Origin: Manduca sexta
Lineage: Eukaryota; Arthropoda; Insecta; Lepidoptera; Sphingidae
Assembly (NCBI RefSeq): GCF_014839805.1
Contig: NC_051131.1
Coordinates: 7,366,913-7,430,912, forward strand
Direction: 5' to 3'
DNA: 64,000 nucleotides
Shown here: piece after piece, positions 20,623-32,245 of the stretch
Layout of the letters: every line of letters starts with the position of its first letter
Numbering within the stretch: the stretch's first letter is position 1
Notes under the pieces: generated by a model
What the model was told of the DNA's origin: nothing
Databases searched by the model: none
Seen by the model: only the letters and a program-made list of their open reading frames with translations
Made by a program: the position numbers and the translations under genes

Positions 20623-21076
20623 ATTTGATCGGTACCTACATAGAATATGCGCATTGGAAACTAGTATTTCAAATATATTGAAGACGTACCTGATGCAATA
20701 CCGCAAAGTCCGCTATAAACAGAAACCTTATGCAAGAGGTTCCCCACATATATCCATCGAGCTGTCTCTTCTCCGAGAGGCTCTGGTTCTATCACAATAA
20801 CGCTCACGCCGGCCTCAAGTGCTCTTTCCAATTCCATTTCAAACTTAATGTGGGCATTTTCACTATCGTACACTTCTCTTATGATCGCTACACTGGATGG
20901 CTTTAGATCACTAAAACAAGACTAGTCATTGTAATTTACGCTTTTCCGACATTCACTACGGATGTCAAAATTCGGATTTAAATAGAGACATTTCGAGGCA
21001 TAGTAAAGAAATAGTTAATTCGTAAAATTTCGTAATATTTACAAATTACAAACCTGTCACTTTCATCACCCGCCAT
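20029..21076 (-). CDS. TMEM11: TMEM11 / PMI mitochondrial inner-membrane protein (174 aa, 3 exons)
   Basis: Inner-membrane protein needed for normal mitochondrial shape and cristae; in flies the orthologue is PMI. Exons on the minus strand: 21076-21054, 20910-20690 and 20309-20029. GT-AG junctions join 525 nt without a break. After MAGDESDSD come the family blocks ENAHIKFEMELERALEAG, VIVIEPEPLGEETARWI and VGNLLHK. A first membrane segment covers about residues 83-107 (LMWSSLVCAPFGIVSILCSG...). DPCCKYQ is at 111-117, PVVLV follows, and the C-terminal hydrophobic segment LHNTISIAAATVCLWRLY closes the protein. These follow human TMEM11 (192 aa) almost block by block; the insect N terminus is shorter. 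The nearest candidate poly(A) signal is at 19837-19842. The start codon lies only 40 bp from the edge of a transposon (21117), which must overlap its promoter or 5' UTR. Confidence 0.95.
20589..20617. repeat. (AT)n microsatellite in TMEM11 intron 2
   Basis: About 14 AT units, inside the intron between exons 2 and 3. Confidence 0.95.
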
Positions 21077-21204
21077 CTTATCTATAGACAAAATATAGAC
21101 TATAAACTGTCACTGGCTCAGAACAATGACAAGCATAGAAGTAGCACTATGACATTTGACAGCAAGAAATTCAATTGTTGCGATCCCTTCTGACATCTTA
21201 TCCA

Positions 21205-21212
21205 TATCGATA
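21205..21212 (+). promoter_or_regulatory. TATCGATA (DRE-type) motif upstream of TMEM11
   Basis: Exact DRE consensus carried by the transposon, 129 bp upstream of the TMEM11 ATG on the opposite strand (the motif is palindromic). Position fits a promoter-proximal element; use by TMEM11 is inference. Confidence 0.4.
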
Positions 21213-21931
21213 GATGGTTTGTCTATCGGCTATGGTAAATCCACAGATCTGCTAAAATAAACACTTTTCGGTCAGTCAACTACAAACCGTTGCAAATTGC
21301 TATTTTAGATAAAGGCTAAAAAAAGGTATCAAAACCATGATTTGGTATTCAAGTACCAAATGAAGTCTGGGTATATAAAAACACTCGTTAAGACGCTGTT
21401 AAATTACAATAAACTATGGAACTACCAGCTTTCTTCGAACTAAATTTTGTCTAATTTTCATTTGCTATTTACAGTAGTTTCCATGCTTTCCGAAATGTCA
21501 TTCACACAAAAATGGTTTAGCATTTAGATTATTAAATTAAGAAAATGTTAGAAATTTCGGTAGGAATGGAAACCGCTGTAAGTAACAAACAAGAAATCGG
21601 CCGGAATTTCGTCTAGGAGAAAGCCAGTACGCGTTGTTATTTTCTGACTTTCTTAGGGATTAAAAGATATCCAAGACGTGTGATTTGACAGAAGCTACTA
21701 AAATGGGACAGTAAAATTAAAACACAGAGGTATCATTCATGTCACATATGTTTGATAACTTATTTCAATGTTAATAAAACTTTGTCGAAATGCTTAGAGC
21801 AAACACGGTGCTGTTTTTTCCAATGCCAATTGGGACGAGCTATGGCAACGATTCATTTTTGCCTCATAGCATCATCTGTGGGGAATCTGCAATGAAACAC
21901 ATTGTATGAAACACACTATGAAAATCAGATA

Positions 21932-21992
21932 GTTTCCTCGACCTCAGCCTTCGCGTACGGTTTCCAGGTGGCTTTTACCACTACACCACCGT
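21932..21992 (-). repeat. Possible tRNA-derived SINE head inside TIR element copy 2
   Basis: Same box-A-like GGTGGTGTAGTGGTAAAAGC and weak box-B-like block as in copy 1 (3896-3956). Confidence 0.35.
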
Positions 21993-22703
21993 ATATTGAA
22001 AGTAAAAGGCAATTTATGCAAAATAGTAAACTACAATATACTAACATCTATGTTATCGACGGAATATGCAGCACAACACTATTGAACACGACTACGTAAA
22101 TTGGTAAAAATGAAAAAAACTTAATAATGACTGGATCGAATGGCCAACAGCAGATTGTAATATGACTACAGCATAATAAAGTATAATTAATAACACTTTT
22201 TGTACTTATGTACAGGGTTTAAGCAAATATATGAGTTTTTTGTTTACTCACCGATGGAAGCTGATGATTTCAGTTTCATTTTCTTTACGAGAAGAATGAG
22301 ATTTACACCCCATAATAACGCATGCCATTGCTTGTTCCTAGGGCTATATTTTACTTAAACAGCATTGTGTATTTATTAAAATTAACAACAAAAATATTAC
22401 ACAACATGTAAGTAGCTACCTTTTGAAAAGCACGCGCTGAAGTATAACGTAACTAAATTGTGAGGGCGCATTTGTGACATTGTTTTGAGATTGGCAAGTT
22501 GGAACATTTGACATTTTATATGCTTTTTAATTCGGCATCATAAAGATAACCAAAGGTAACCATTTGATTATTTTAAAGTGTACGCAAGCCGACCTTAGCA
22601 ACATATTTGTCTCGTTCTTTTCAACGGTTTTGGCCTATTTGAAAAAATAGGATAAGAATATGAGGTTAATTTAGATTCCTTCTATGCTTGTTCTTGTTCT
22701 GAG

Positions 22704-23868
22704 ATTTTGTGCGTCATTGCCTCAAAACAATAACTAAAGTTATAGAAGTCTTGTTAAAATAGCTATCTACTTAGTTTTAATAATTATATTGATTCTATTT
22801 TACCTTATAGCTTGGAAAACGTGATAGAAAGAGAAGCATACTCATTCATTCAAAATTTACAAGGTTGTCACAAGTTTTCACCTTTTTTATGCTAGTAATG
22901 TGACAGTGTTGATTTTGAAAATATTGATAAATAAAAACGATATTTCAGATACAGTTCGTAACTTATTAAACTACGCTTTACATAATTGAATTTTTAACAA
23001 AAACTGTCAACAAAATAATCATGGTGTGGGTTAGAATAATAAGACGCTTTTAATGATAAAACATTTTAATAGTATTTTTATTACGATAGAGGTATAAAAA
23101 CCAACATAACATTTAAACAATAATCACATCAGCTATACCAGGAATTCCCCGATCAAAACCACATAGTAGATTGGGGTGCATGTAAGAAATGTATTTTTTC
23201 TGCTTATAGAATATATTTCTTACTTGAATATTTGGCACAATGTATACAAGAATAATACACATCGTATATCAATTCTTAGGTTAAGTTTCTATGAGTAAAC
23301 TATTTACTTATATTTAGAGCGTAATAAAACTTTATTTGCTAAGGCTTAATTACATTTATATAGTGCTGCCAGAAGAAATTTACTTTATTTTAAATGTATA
23401 ATCCATACTAAAGATAAACAAATGGTAAAGATAGGATCTGAGGAAGTTAAATGGCAAACATTTTACTAGCTTTTTATTTTTACGTAGTAATTACATTATG
23501 TTTATAAAGCATAGATTACATAATAATTACTTTTGGTTAGAGTTTTAAGTCTTTCAAAGCGTATATTTATCGTGTGGTAATAGTTATGTGTAGTAATAAT
23601 AAGTAATAAATTGAATAATATTTATTAAAATATATCTTAATAATAATTTTAATTGTATTGAAATTCTACTTAAATAAATGCTGTTCCACACTTTTAACTA
23701 GTGAGTACTTAGACTCGTCAACAACGTCGACAATTAAATTTAGCATGTATTATGTTAACTGTTGGTGTACCATTAAACAAATAAATAATTAAACAAAGCG
23801 ACAGACTACATATTTTAAAGATAGATTACGTTATGTAGATACATAATATAATTATCTATCTTCTATAT
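22704..23868. other. Intergenic AT-rich DNA
   Basis: No gene seen. A short imperfect hairpin (GTAAGAAATGTATT pairing with AATATATTTCTTAC) lies at 23182-23223. A 23-codon minus-strand frame at about 23110-23180 is too short to support. Confidence 0.4.
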
Positions 23869-24667
23869 CTATACTTATAATAAATCTGTAGAGAGGTCAA
23901 TTCTGTACATGAAATATATTTCCAAAATAACTATCAGGGGGTGATTAGGGATCGATACTGATGCCAAAAATGCAATTAGTAAAATTTTTGTCTGTCTGTC
24001 TGTCTGTCTGTCTGTATAACCGTTATAGAAACAAAAACTACTCGACGGATTTTAACGAAACTTGGTACAATTATTTGTCATACTCCTGTGCTGGTTATAG
24101 TATACTTTTCATCACGCTACAATTAATAGGAGCAGAGCAGTGAAGGGAAATGTTGGGAAAACGGGAGAAGTTACTCCATTTTTTAAGCTTCCATCGCGTG
24201 TGCAATCTTAATGGTTAAAGCTACACAGAAATCATGTATGACGGAAATGTTCTCCTTAAAATTATGTAAAAAATATCCCACGACAGCATATGTCTATCTT
24301 TTATGGTTGACTCACAATAACACGTGTAACTCCCGATAGCTTAGCAGTTCGAAGCTTTCTTATTATATTTGTCTACTCTTACGGTTTATAACACTTTCAG
24401 TCATCCCTAATTAAAAAAGTTAACATTATTAAATATTCCATAAAAAAGAATCATAGAAATCGGTATAGAAACACCAAAGTTATACATAATATGCTAATAA
24501 TAAGCCATCACGCATGAATACTGAATCCCATCATCAGACCCTGATCGGACAATCGGACCACCTGCATACCACCATACATTAAAAAAACATCCCGACAAAT
24601 TGAGCACCTCCTCCATTTTTGAAGTCCGAAATCCACGCGGGCGAAGCTGCGAGCGGAAGCTAGTTGT
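23869..24667 (+). repeat. Lepidopteran-type dispersed repeat ending in GCGGGCGAAGCTGCGAGCGG
   Basis: It starts near CTATACTTATAATAAATCTGTAG, passes a (TGTC)n run (23989-24015) and CTACTCGACGGATTTTAACG, and ends CACGCGGGCGAAGCTGCGAGCGGAAGCTAG. This beginning and ending are familiar from an abundant lepidopteran repeat class. A 60-codon frame at 23961-24143 is part of it. The superfamily is left open. Confidence 0.6.
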
Positions 24668-24696
24668 AAATAAAAGGACAAGTACGTTTATTATTG

Positions 24697-24970
24697 CAGT
24701 TTATTATTTGTACGACTGCCTCGGTGGCGTAGTTGTATTGCATGTCCGGTACAATAGCGCTCTGAGGTCCTGGGTTCGAATCCCGGGTCGGGCAAAGTGA
24801 TATTTGGGTTTTTCTGCTCAGTATCAGCCCGGAGTCTGGAATTTGTGCCCGATATGGCGATAGGCTCGCCCCCTATCACATCATGGGACGGAACATACTT
24901 GGCGAAAAGTGGGTGCCCTAGTTGCGCCTCTGCATACCCCTTCGGGGATAAAATGCGTGATGTTATGTAT
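24697..24970 (+). mobile_element. tRNA-headed SINE, type 1, with 15-bp target duplication
   Basis: The 15-base sequence GTACGTTTATTATTG is found exactly at both flanks (24682-24696 and 24971-24985), so the insertion limits are clear. The tRNA-like head has box A GTGGCGTAGTTG and box B GGTTCGAATCC (about 24723-24790). The body reads GCCCGATATGGCGATAGGCTCGCC and ends CTTCGGGGATAAAATGCGTGATG. It is not a functional tRNA, since the acceptor stem does not close. Related copies lie at 31789 and 55812. Confidence 0.92.
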
Positions 24971-24985
24971 GTACGTTTATTATTG

Positions 24986-26297
24986 TATAAAATTTGTTAG
25001 GTTTCTATCCCACTCTATTAAGAAAGTTAGCAAGCCATTTGCAGGATAATAGGCGCTTGTTAATATCATCACAGTACCGATAATATAATATTTTCCCCCC
25101 TCCCTTTATCCCACTCTATGCTACAGTAAACTGAATAGACTTTTTATTCATGGTTCATTATAAAAATATATAAAACGAATGTCGCCATTCCACGTCGGTC
25201 CATGATCAAGGATTAGCATATAGACTACTTTTTCACTTTTATTCTAAGGAAGTTCACACTGCGCCGGGGGACTTCATACCAGTATAATATATCTTTTAAC
25301 GGAGAGTCCAGCTTCGAGCGAAAAGATAATACTTATATAATATTATATCATCAAGAATAAACCTCTTTGTAAGGGGTCATTCATTTCATTAATTCTACGT
25401 ACGTCTAGATTATGTAAAGACATTTTTAATATTCATTTGGTTCAGAGAAATCAAGGAGTGTATGTTACGTATCTATTGTTTGAAAGATGCTAAGCATATA
25501 AGCTTAACTAAGTAAATTAGTAAAAGCAGTAACTGCTATCACTCGTAATTTTTAAATGACTGTTATAATACTATTGTCCTCATTCAATTATTTTATTATT
25601 GAACGCATGACGTAAAACGCCGAAAGTTAATTGCCATGGAGAAAGTAATATCTTTCTCCTTTGTGTAATTGGTCTTCTTAAAATAATTTTACACTTTTTA
25701 ACTGTGACCTTTACATAGGTACCCACATAGCATGCGCCGAATAACTTTTTATATAACTTTTCCTCTGTTATCAGTTATTGGTATTTTTTCACTTTATCAT
25801 TTTAAAGCTTTTTTTGTGTGGTTAAATTAATAAAAAGTTCTATGAAAAACTTATAAAAGCATTATGCTGGTACTGCGGACAAAAGCTGGGGTATATTAAA
25901 TTATATAAATAAATATTCGAGATTACGCTCTCACATAGTTTAAAATCGACTTATTCTCTCCTATTTTATTTGATTTGAGCTGTGAAAATGTGTTAAAGGT
26001 TCAACATTCGCATTATCTTGGGATGACGTAGTCCGTGCATAAATTGGTTGTGGACAATTTACACCTCTCCGTGGAAGTCTTCGGCTAAATATTATTTGTT
26101 TAAATATTTAAACGAGTAAAAACCGTAGATCTGATATTGTATATATGAGACAAAATTTTAGAATACCTATGAAACAAGTTAATTAATGATAATAAAATAA
26201 GAAATTGTGTATTCGATAGTTTAAAATAAGAGAGGTTAGGTACTTATATTAATCCTTGAAGAATTTTATTTTCTTGCCGAACATTGTACATATACAT
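24986..26297. other. Intergenic AT-rich DNA
   Basis: Nothing recognisable beyond the right SINE target duplication that ends at 24985. Confidence 0.4.
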
Positions 26298-26505
26298 GAT
26301 GGTAAGTGGAGTAGGGTCTAATAGAATGTCGACTGACGAGAGATGATTACTCCTCGACAGTCGACATCTCTATGCCGGCCTGTTGAAACCTGATGTACAC
26401 AGGTTGACCCCGGAACGCGACACATTTACGTGGGCCACTATGGTGGGTTTTAACACCTCGTGTACGGTGGTCGCTATTCGGACGGATATAAAATATATCA
26501 TACCC
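26298..26505 (+). repeat. Coding-looking dispersed repeat, copy 1
   Basis: Sequence GGTAAGTGGAGTAGGGTCTA to GTCGCTATTCGGACGGATATAAAATA aligns with the reverse complement of 36460-36703. It can be read in part as LTPERDTF.WATMVGFNT.CTVVAIRTDIKYI, the same phrase as in that copy, with breaks. Confidence 0.65.
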
Positions 26506-28834
26506 CTAGTAGTATTCTTTAGGTTTTAACTAAATTTAAGTAACTGGTTCAATTTGGGTTTTAAAAAATGTATCATATTGGGATAGTGAAAATAAAAGAA
26601 TATCATACATTTACAAGAGCGATCGCCCACCATTGCCGTTCTAAAATCCGCTTGCCTGTTTAGGCAAAGGTGAATGTCGCAAACCGGATTCAGAACGAGT
26701 AAAATAAAATGAAAAATGGAAGCCTATTATTTATTGATTTTATATCTTAAGCGAAGGGTATAAAGTTTCTTATCCGATAATAATATTTTGTCGCTTGAGC
26801 CTTGTAAATTATAATAAGAACTGATTTAGTGTTAAGTCGAGATACCTACTATAAAAGGTGTGTGTGGGTGCAAGGCTGACCTTATAGGTGCAACCCACAG
26901 ACTGCTAACATTTGTATGATTTCCCGATATTCATCCTACACTCTATATTAACACCTTATATGATGTATAACCACCTACTCTTACAAATTATTTTCACTTA
27001 AAATAAATACTGTGATATTAATCGTTGAAACGAAAAGTTCAGCATAATATCACCATGTGGTGAATTACGAAATTATTTAAAAATTACCACAATTATAAAA
27101 TATTGGAGAAAAATGTAGTTTTTATATTGGTCATAAAGCCGCAAGCAGTAGTTTTATTTAAACATTTTTGTAGGTTAATTTTCACTTATATTTTCTAATT
27201 GGACTTCAAAATTAAAAACGTGGAAACGATTCGTCTTTGTTATTATATTCACAAAAGACGTTCGTAAAACAAAAGCTTTTGCTAAGTGAGTCACGAACAA
27301 TGACAGTATTTTCACTTACCAGTATGTATTTATAAATGTGTTTTTTTAAGGAACATTAAGATTTTATAATATTTCCACGTCATGTTGAGAACTATAATAT
27401 AATCCTTACAAAGTATTATAACATTAAATCATTGAAAGTAATACACTATTATGACTTATACGTTTGCATTTACAGCGATGGTAATTCTTTAGAAGCCTAC
27501 CACTATGTAACTAAACCTCAAATAAAGTAAATATTATATCTTTATTCACATCTATTAAACTACAAATATGCTGAATATGAAGCAATAACAAAGTCCTACC
27601 ATTGTAGAGGCTATTATTAATAAATAATGTATCAAATTTTAGTGCTTTAGTATAAATCCTTATATTAGAATGCCTGTGATATAGGGACGGAAAAATTTAT
27701 TGCGAATCAGTGAAAACTATATCAAATTTAATGAGTTTTGCGTGATGCGTGTACAAAGAAACAGGCAAAATTATTATATTATGTATAGATGTAAATCATT
27801 TACTGGAATGTTACCACTACCTTTATTGCCTTTCAACTACATGATAATACATCTGACAACCCTTATTTCCAATATTTTAAAATATTGGCAGCGCTGCAGC
27901 ATTACGGCCTTATTTGAACACCTGCCATTGGTGAACACTGATACAAATTTGTTGGTACAAGTGGACAGCAATTTAATATATAGACTGAGTACATAGAAAA
28001 ACAGCCGTTCCATTTTCATATATTACACAGTTAATATTTTCTATTTGCACATTTCCTTGTTTACTTTATAAGAAAGAAATTGAGGTGAATGCTCGACATA
28101 CTAACACGAGCTGTAACTACATGTACTGCGAGCTCAGCCGGAATGCAAATATTAGCTGCGATGTACTCAATTTCGTAATGTAGGAAGGAGCTACCCAAAA
28201 ATTATGTAACGTAGTTCGAGGGACCAGACGGAGTTCTTTTATTAGATATTACGATCTTAATGGTAAGGGAGGAAGGAGTAAAAATGAATAAAATTCTAAG
28301 CTAATGAGTTGTAGAATACTAAATCAAGTTTGTGATTAAATATAGCTCTAAGGTGAAATGTGCCTTCCTATATGTAAATGCAACCTTTTTAGAATTGGAC
28401 CAATACTTCTTGATATTAGCGGGTTTAAATACATAATAACAATCTATTCAACTCTATTTTTTGTAGTATTGCTATGAAAACATATAAGTAAAGTCTGTGT
28501 TATCTTTTTCATGACAGATTACGAAAGATGATCGAATTTCTTGTGTACATAATAATTAGATTGTACAAAACATAAAATATATGAAATCTTAATATTACGA
28601 GGATACTACGATAGAAATACAGAATTTGTGCCCGAAAGATTATTTTTGCTAACTATAGAGTAGGCATTTATAATTTCTTTTTTTATTCCAGCCATCTTTG
28701 GACGTTAACCTAGTGAATATAAATATATTCTGTATAAGTGTTCTCTCTATATTTGTAAGATTTTTTTGCTGGATCGAAGTAATTATTAAGTGTATAAAAC
28801 AATCGGCTTTCATTTTCGTTTTGTTTATTTACAA
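26506..28834. other. Intergenic AT-rich DNA
   Basis: No supported feature. The plus-strand frame at 27700-27996 is AT-driven and shows no domain. Confidence 0.4.
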
Positions 28835-28995
28835 CGGACGAGCACGAAGTGGGATGCCTCCCGTTGTGCATGCACTATGATCGAACGGGCACGGGTAATG
28901 AACCCGAGCATCGGCTCACGAGGGTTCCCGATCAAGAATTGCGCCCGCCGCCGCGTCGCTGCGCTGCCCGCCCGCCGTTTCCGCCGCACTTCGTA
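28835..28995. promoter_or_regulatory. CpG-rich island 1
   Basis: 160 bp of GC- and CpG-rich DNA (with CGCCCGCCGCCGCGTCGC) stands out sharply from AT-rich flanks. The open frames across it change composition at the island borders and do not look coding. Possible regulatory element; inference only. Confidence 0.3.
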
Positions 28996-31788
28996 TTTAC
29001 TTACCCAACCTCACGAATTGAACATCTATAAGTCAAATAACAATGCCATTTTATACGTCCATTTTTTATATTGTCTACAATGTGGACGCATACACACAGT
29101 TACCGGGTATCATGTAAAAAATGAACCTCATAACGTGTATATTATACGTGTATACTAATGACGAATGTGGATAAATGCCTGCGAAGGTCTATTTACTAAA
29201 AATTGTTGCTTTGATTTGCGAAGTAACAGTGAAATCGCATTTGTTTACGTTAAAGCAACTACAGTAGTTGTTCTAGACTTACAGGATAAAATCATGCTGT
29301 TGTTTTGTCTTTTGCACCTTCGGACTGGGTCGAATGGTGAGGTAGTGTATTTTAGAAAAAGGATTTGAAGCAAACATTAGGTGCAATCGGTGTGACTGGT
29401 CGTAGGGAACGACTTATTATCAGAAATCTCGTCGAATTGTAACTAACTGGTCATGGTCAATAGAAAACAATACATGAGGATGTTATGTTAGGTGCAACGA
29501 AAAATTAGTCATGTACATATACAATAATGACTTGTTGCTGTGTGTGTGCTGCGTTGTTGCAGAATTTAAATAGCGTGGCAAATGCACGTTTCTGTCATCG
29601 GGCATGTGTGCTTCGTGTATAGTATGCGAGAGCTATCTTTACAAGCTTATGCATGCTGCTGGTATGTATCGTATGTTTGTAAATTTTTGTTTTATCTACT
29701 TATAGGTGCTTCTGGAACTATTTCCAGAAATTTCTATACATTTTTAAAGTACCCAATATCCGAATATACTGTTAAATTAAAAATAAAATTAAGTTTACTA
29801 TCTTAGCAAGAATGAGCCGATTGATAATGGCTTTTGCAATTTTGTTTCTTTTACGATATTCTGCCAACGTTATCAAATTAGCTTGTCTTCATTGCTGAGC
29901 ACATTGTATTTCATTACACCACCTTTCCAGTTCTGCGACGATTTAAAATTCACATTCAGTCTTGAATTCTAATCCCACCTATTTAATCGGATGTCGGGTT
30001 ATATTATATTTATTTTAGCCTCTTCATCTCAAATTAATTCTTATATATTAATGAGTATGATTTTATGTAGTACGTATATCCAATGTATATCTACATAAGA
30101 TCCTTATGTGAAATGGATCTACCAGCTGGGTAGGTACTTTTCATGAGAGTATTTTTTAAAACTTAAGTTGTATATTTAAAGTGTGTTTCTCTTCAAAATA
30201 ACTTATGTTCCTTTATACCAATACTAAAGTTTTTAACATTTAAAGCTCAATTTAGACTTTCTGCTTATTTATTACAAGAGTAGCATAATCAGCATACATT
30301 TTCAATAATTGCCTGGTTTGGTATCTTCGAATAATGGTAATAAAAAAGGTTTTGTTTATTATGGTTTTTCTTGATTATGTTTCTCAATTTACTTTAAGTT
30401 ATCATTAAATTAATTATGTAGTTTATTATCGGCCCAAAAATATATATTTGCATAGAGATAAAGAGGGATAGTGAGCCAATATTTCGCCTAGTTTTCATCT
30501 GTTCATATTAAACGTTAATTTTAGGATTGTATTTTTCTTGTTATTATTGGTTATAAATAACTTCTGTCCTTGTTACTTTAGTATGACCTACTACAACAAA
30601 CTTTCGCTTAAGTTAAATGTCTTGTTGCCTACTGTGCCATAATAGTAAAAGCAACAGTTTTTAAACTTTAAATGGCATGCTGGCAATCAAAGTGGGCCTT
30701 GCTTGATGAGCGTTAAATGTAAAGGTTAGCGGGGAGTCTCGCTTTTATGCATCGAGCGCTAAAAATATAATAATGTTTTCTCTCAATGCACGGAATGCTA
30801 ATAAACGAGAACGGAATCCCGGCAAACATCTACTAGCGAGTTCTGCCCATCTAGACATTACATAAAGCGGTGTGACCGGGTGGGCGAGACGATTAAACGT
30901 TTACACTTTACTTCATCTATTTTACATCCCTGATTCGTTTTCTGCATGCTAACATAGGTAAGATGTATATTCTTGTATAAAATGAGGTATCTTGCGCATA
31001 GCAATATTAGTAATGCAAAGAAAAAAGCTAGTTTCCAAGAGCATGTTTAATCTATCAAGTTATATTTATACTGTACATGAACTTTTTAGTTACTATCCTA
31101 TTTGGAGCAACTTCCACCCCCCACATACTCTGGGCCATAATGAAGACTATTAAATCTGCTAGAAATGTGTTTTCATTCTGAAGAAATATATTCGTTAAAT
31201 AATATTATGGTAGAGCAATAAAGGTCGTTACCGTTAGTGTGCTCGACTCGCGGGGAACGGAAGCAGCACATCCTGGCCAATGCCATGGTTTCTGCATATA
31301 ATTAATGCCGTAAGTCATAATTGCTCCCTTGTGGCTTCAGATCTCGTTTTGCTGTTAACAACGGCATGTGTACAGTAATATAATTATAATTTGTGTCATT
31401 TAGAAATGCATTTTCATTGAAAAATGTGCTCATAATTTTTTGCTATTTCTATTCTTAGAATAAATGGATACATAAAAAAACTGCGAAAATGCCAAATATA
31501 GCGATAAAATACCCATTTGTTTGTGTTTCATTGATATGTTTCAAAAAGAGAATACATTTGCTTTATGTTACTTACAATAAAAACTATTATAATAGTTATT
31601 GTATTTGGTAGAAGAATTCTTTTACGCAATGTCGTAATGTTTTTAAGTGTGTACATTACGTACATAATTTTTTTATAGCTGACTAAAATATACTAATTAT
31701 GTATGTATATATGTCCTTAGTTTTAGGATTACTAAATATCAAAATTTTAACTTAAAATTTTATAGAGATTTACAGCATAAGATTTATA
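28996..31788. other. Intergenic AT-rich DNA
   Basis: No gene, RNA or repeat that I can support. Confidence 0.4.
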
Positions 31789-32044
31789 CACACACACATC
31801 ATCACGTATTTATCCCCGAAGGGGTATGCAGAGGTGCAACCAAGGCACCCACTTTTCGCCGAGTGTGTTCCGTCCCAGGATGTGATAGGGGCGAGCCTAT
31901 CGCCATATCGGGCACAAATTCCAGACTCCGGGCTAATATTGAGCAGAAAAACCCAAATATCACTTTGCCCGACCCGGGATTCGAACCCAGGACCTCAGAG
32001 CGCTGCCGTACCGCGCATGCAGTACAACTACGCCACCGAGGCAG
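31789..32044 (-). mobile_element. tRNA-headed SINE, type 1, with 14-bp target duplication
   Basis: Minus-strand copy of the SINE at 24697: CCCGAAGGGGTATGCAGAGG at the tail, GGATTCGAACCCAGGACC (box B) and CAACTACGCCACCGAGGCAG (box A) at the head. GCATAAGATTTATA flanks it at 31775-31788 and 32045-32058. The open frames at 31834-32256 run through it and are not genes. Confidence 0.92.
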
Positions 32045-32109
32045 GCATAAGATTTATATTGTACATAAATTCTGTAGGTACCTTAAAGCATAATTTAAAG
32101 GACATTGGA

Positions 32110-32245
32110 CGTTATAATATGGCGGTTGTGATGATTCACGTCATCGTCGCTGGCGCTGGGACCCCCACCCCAACCTGTCCCTCCCCACGCGTCTCGCACG
32201 CCCTCCGCCATGCCATCTGCCCGCTACGGTCGCCGAGCACTGTGA
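32110..32245. promoter_or_regulatory. CpG-rich island 2
   Basis: GC-rich block with ATGGCGGTTGTGATGATTCA, a CCCCCACCCCAACC tract and CGCACGCCCTCCGCC. It has no recognisable protein. Possible regulatory DNA. Confidence 0.3.

Larger units (their letters stand above)
21117..22703 (+). mobile_element. TIR DNA element, copy 2, uninterrupted (1587 bp)
   Basis: It begins CTCAGAACAATGACAAGCAT and ends with the inverse GCTTGTTCTTGTTCTGAG. It aligns with copy 1 over its length, apart from lacking the MITE and carrying 131 bp (22333-22463) that copy 1 lost at the LINE insertion. There is no transposase frame; the longest frame (21902-22099, 65 codons) equals that of copy 1. It carries the same DRE-type motif and the same tRNA-like block on the minus strand (21932-21992). 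The left end lies next to the TMEM11 start codon. Same orientation as copy 1. Confidence 0.88.

Noticed and set aside
24716..24795. tRNA gene
   Set aside because: Box A and B are present, but the acceptor stem does not pair and the sequence continues as a SINE body with target duplications.
28790..29158. 122-codon frame over a GC-rich block
   Set aside because: It changes from AT-driven to GC-driven residues at the island borders, and other frames of equal quality overlap it.
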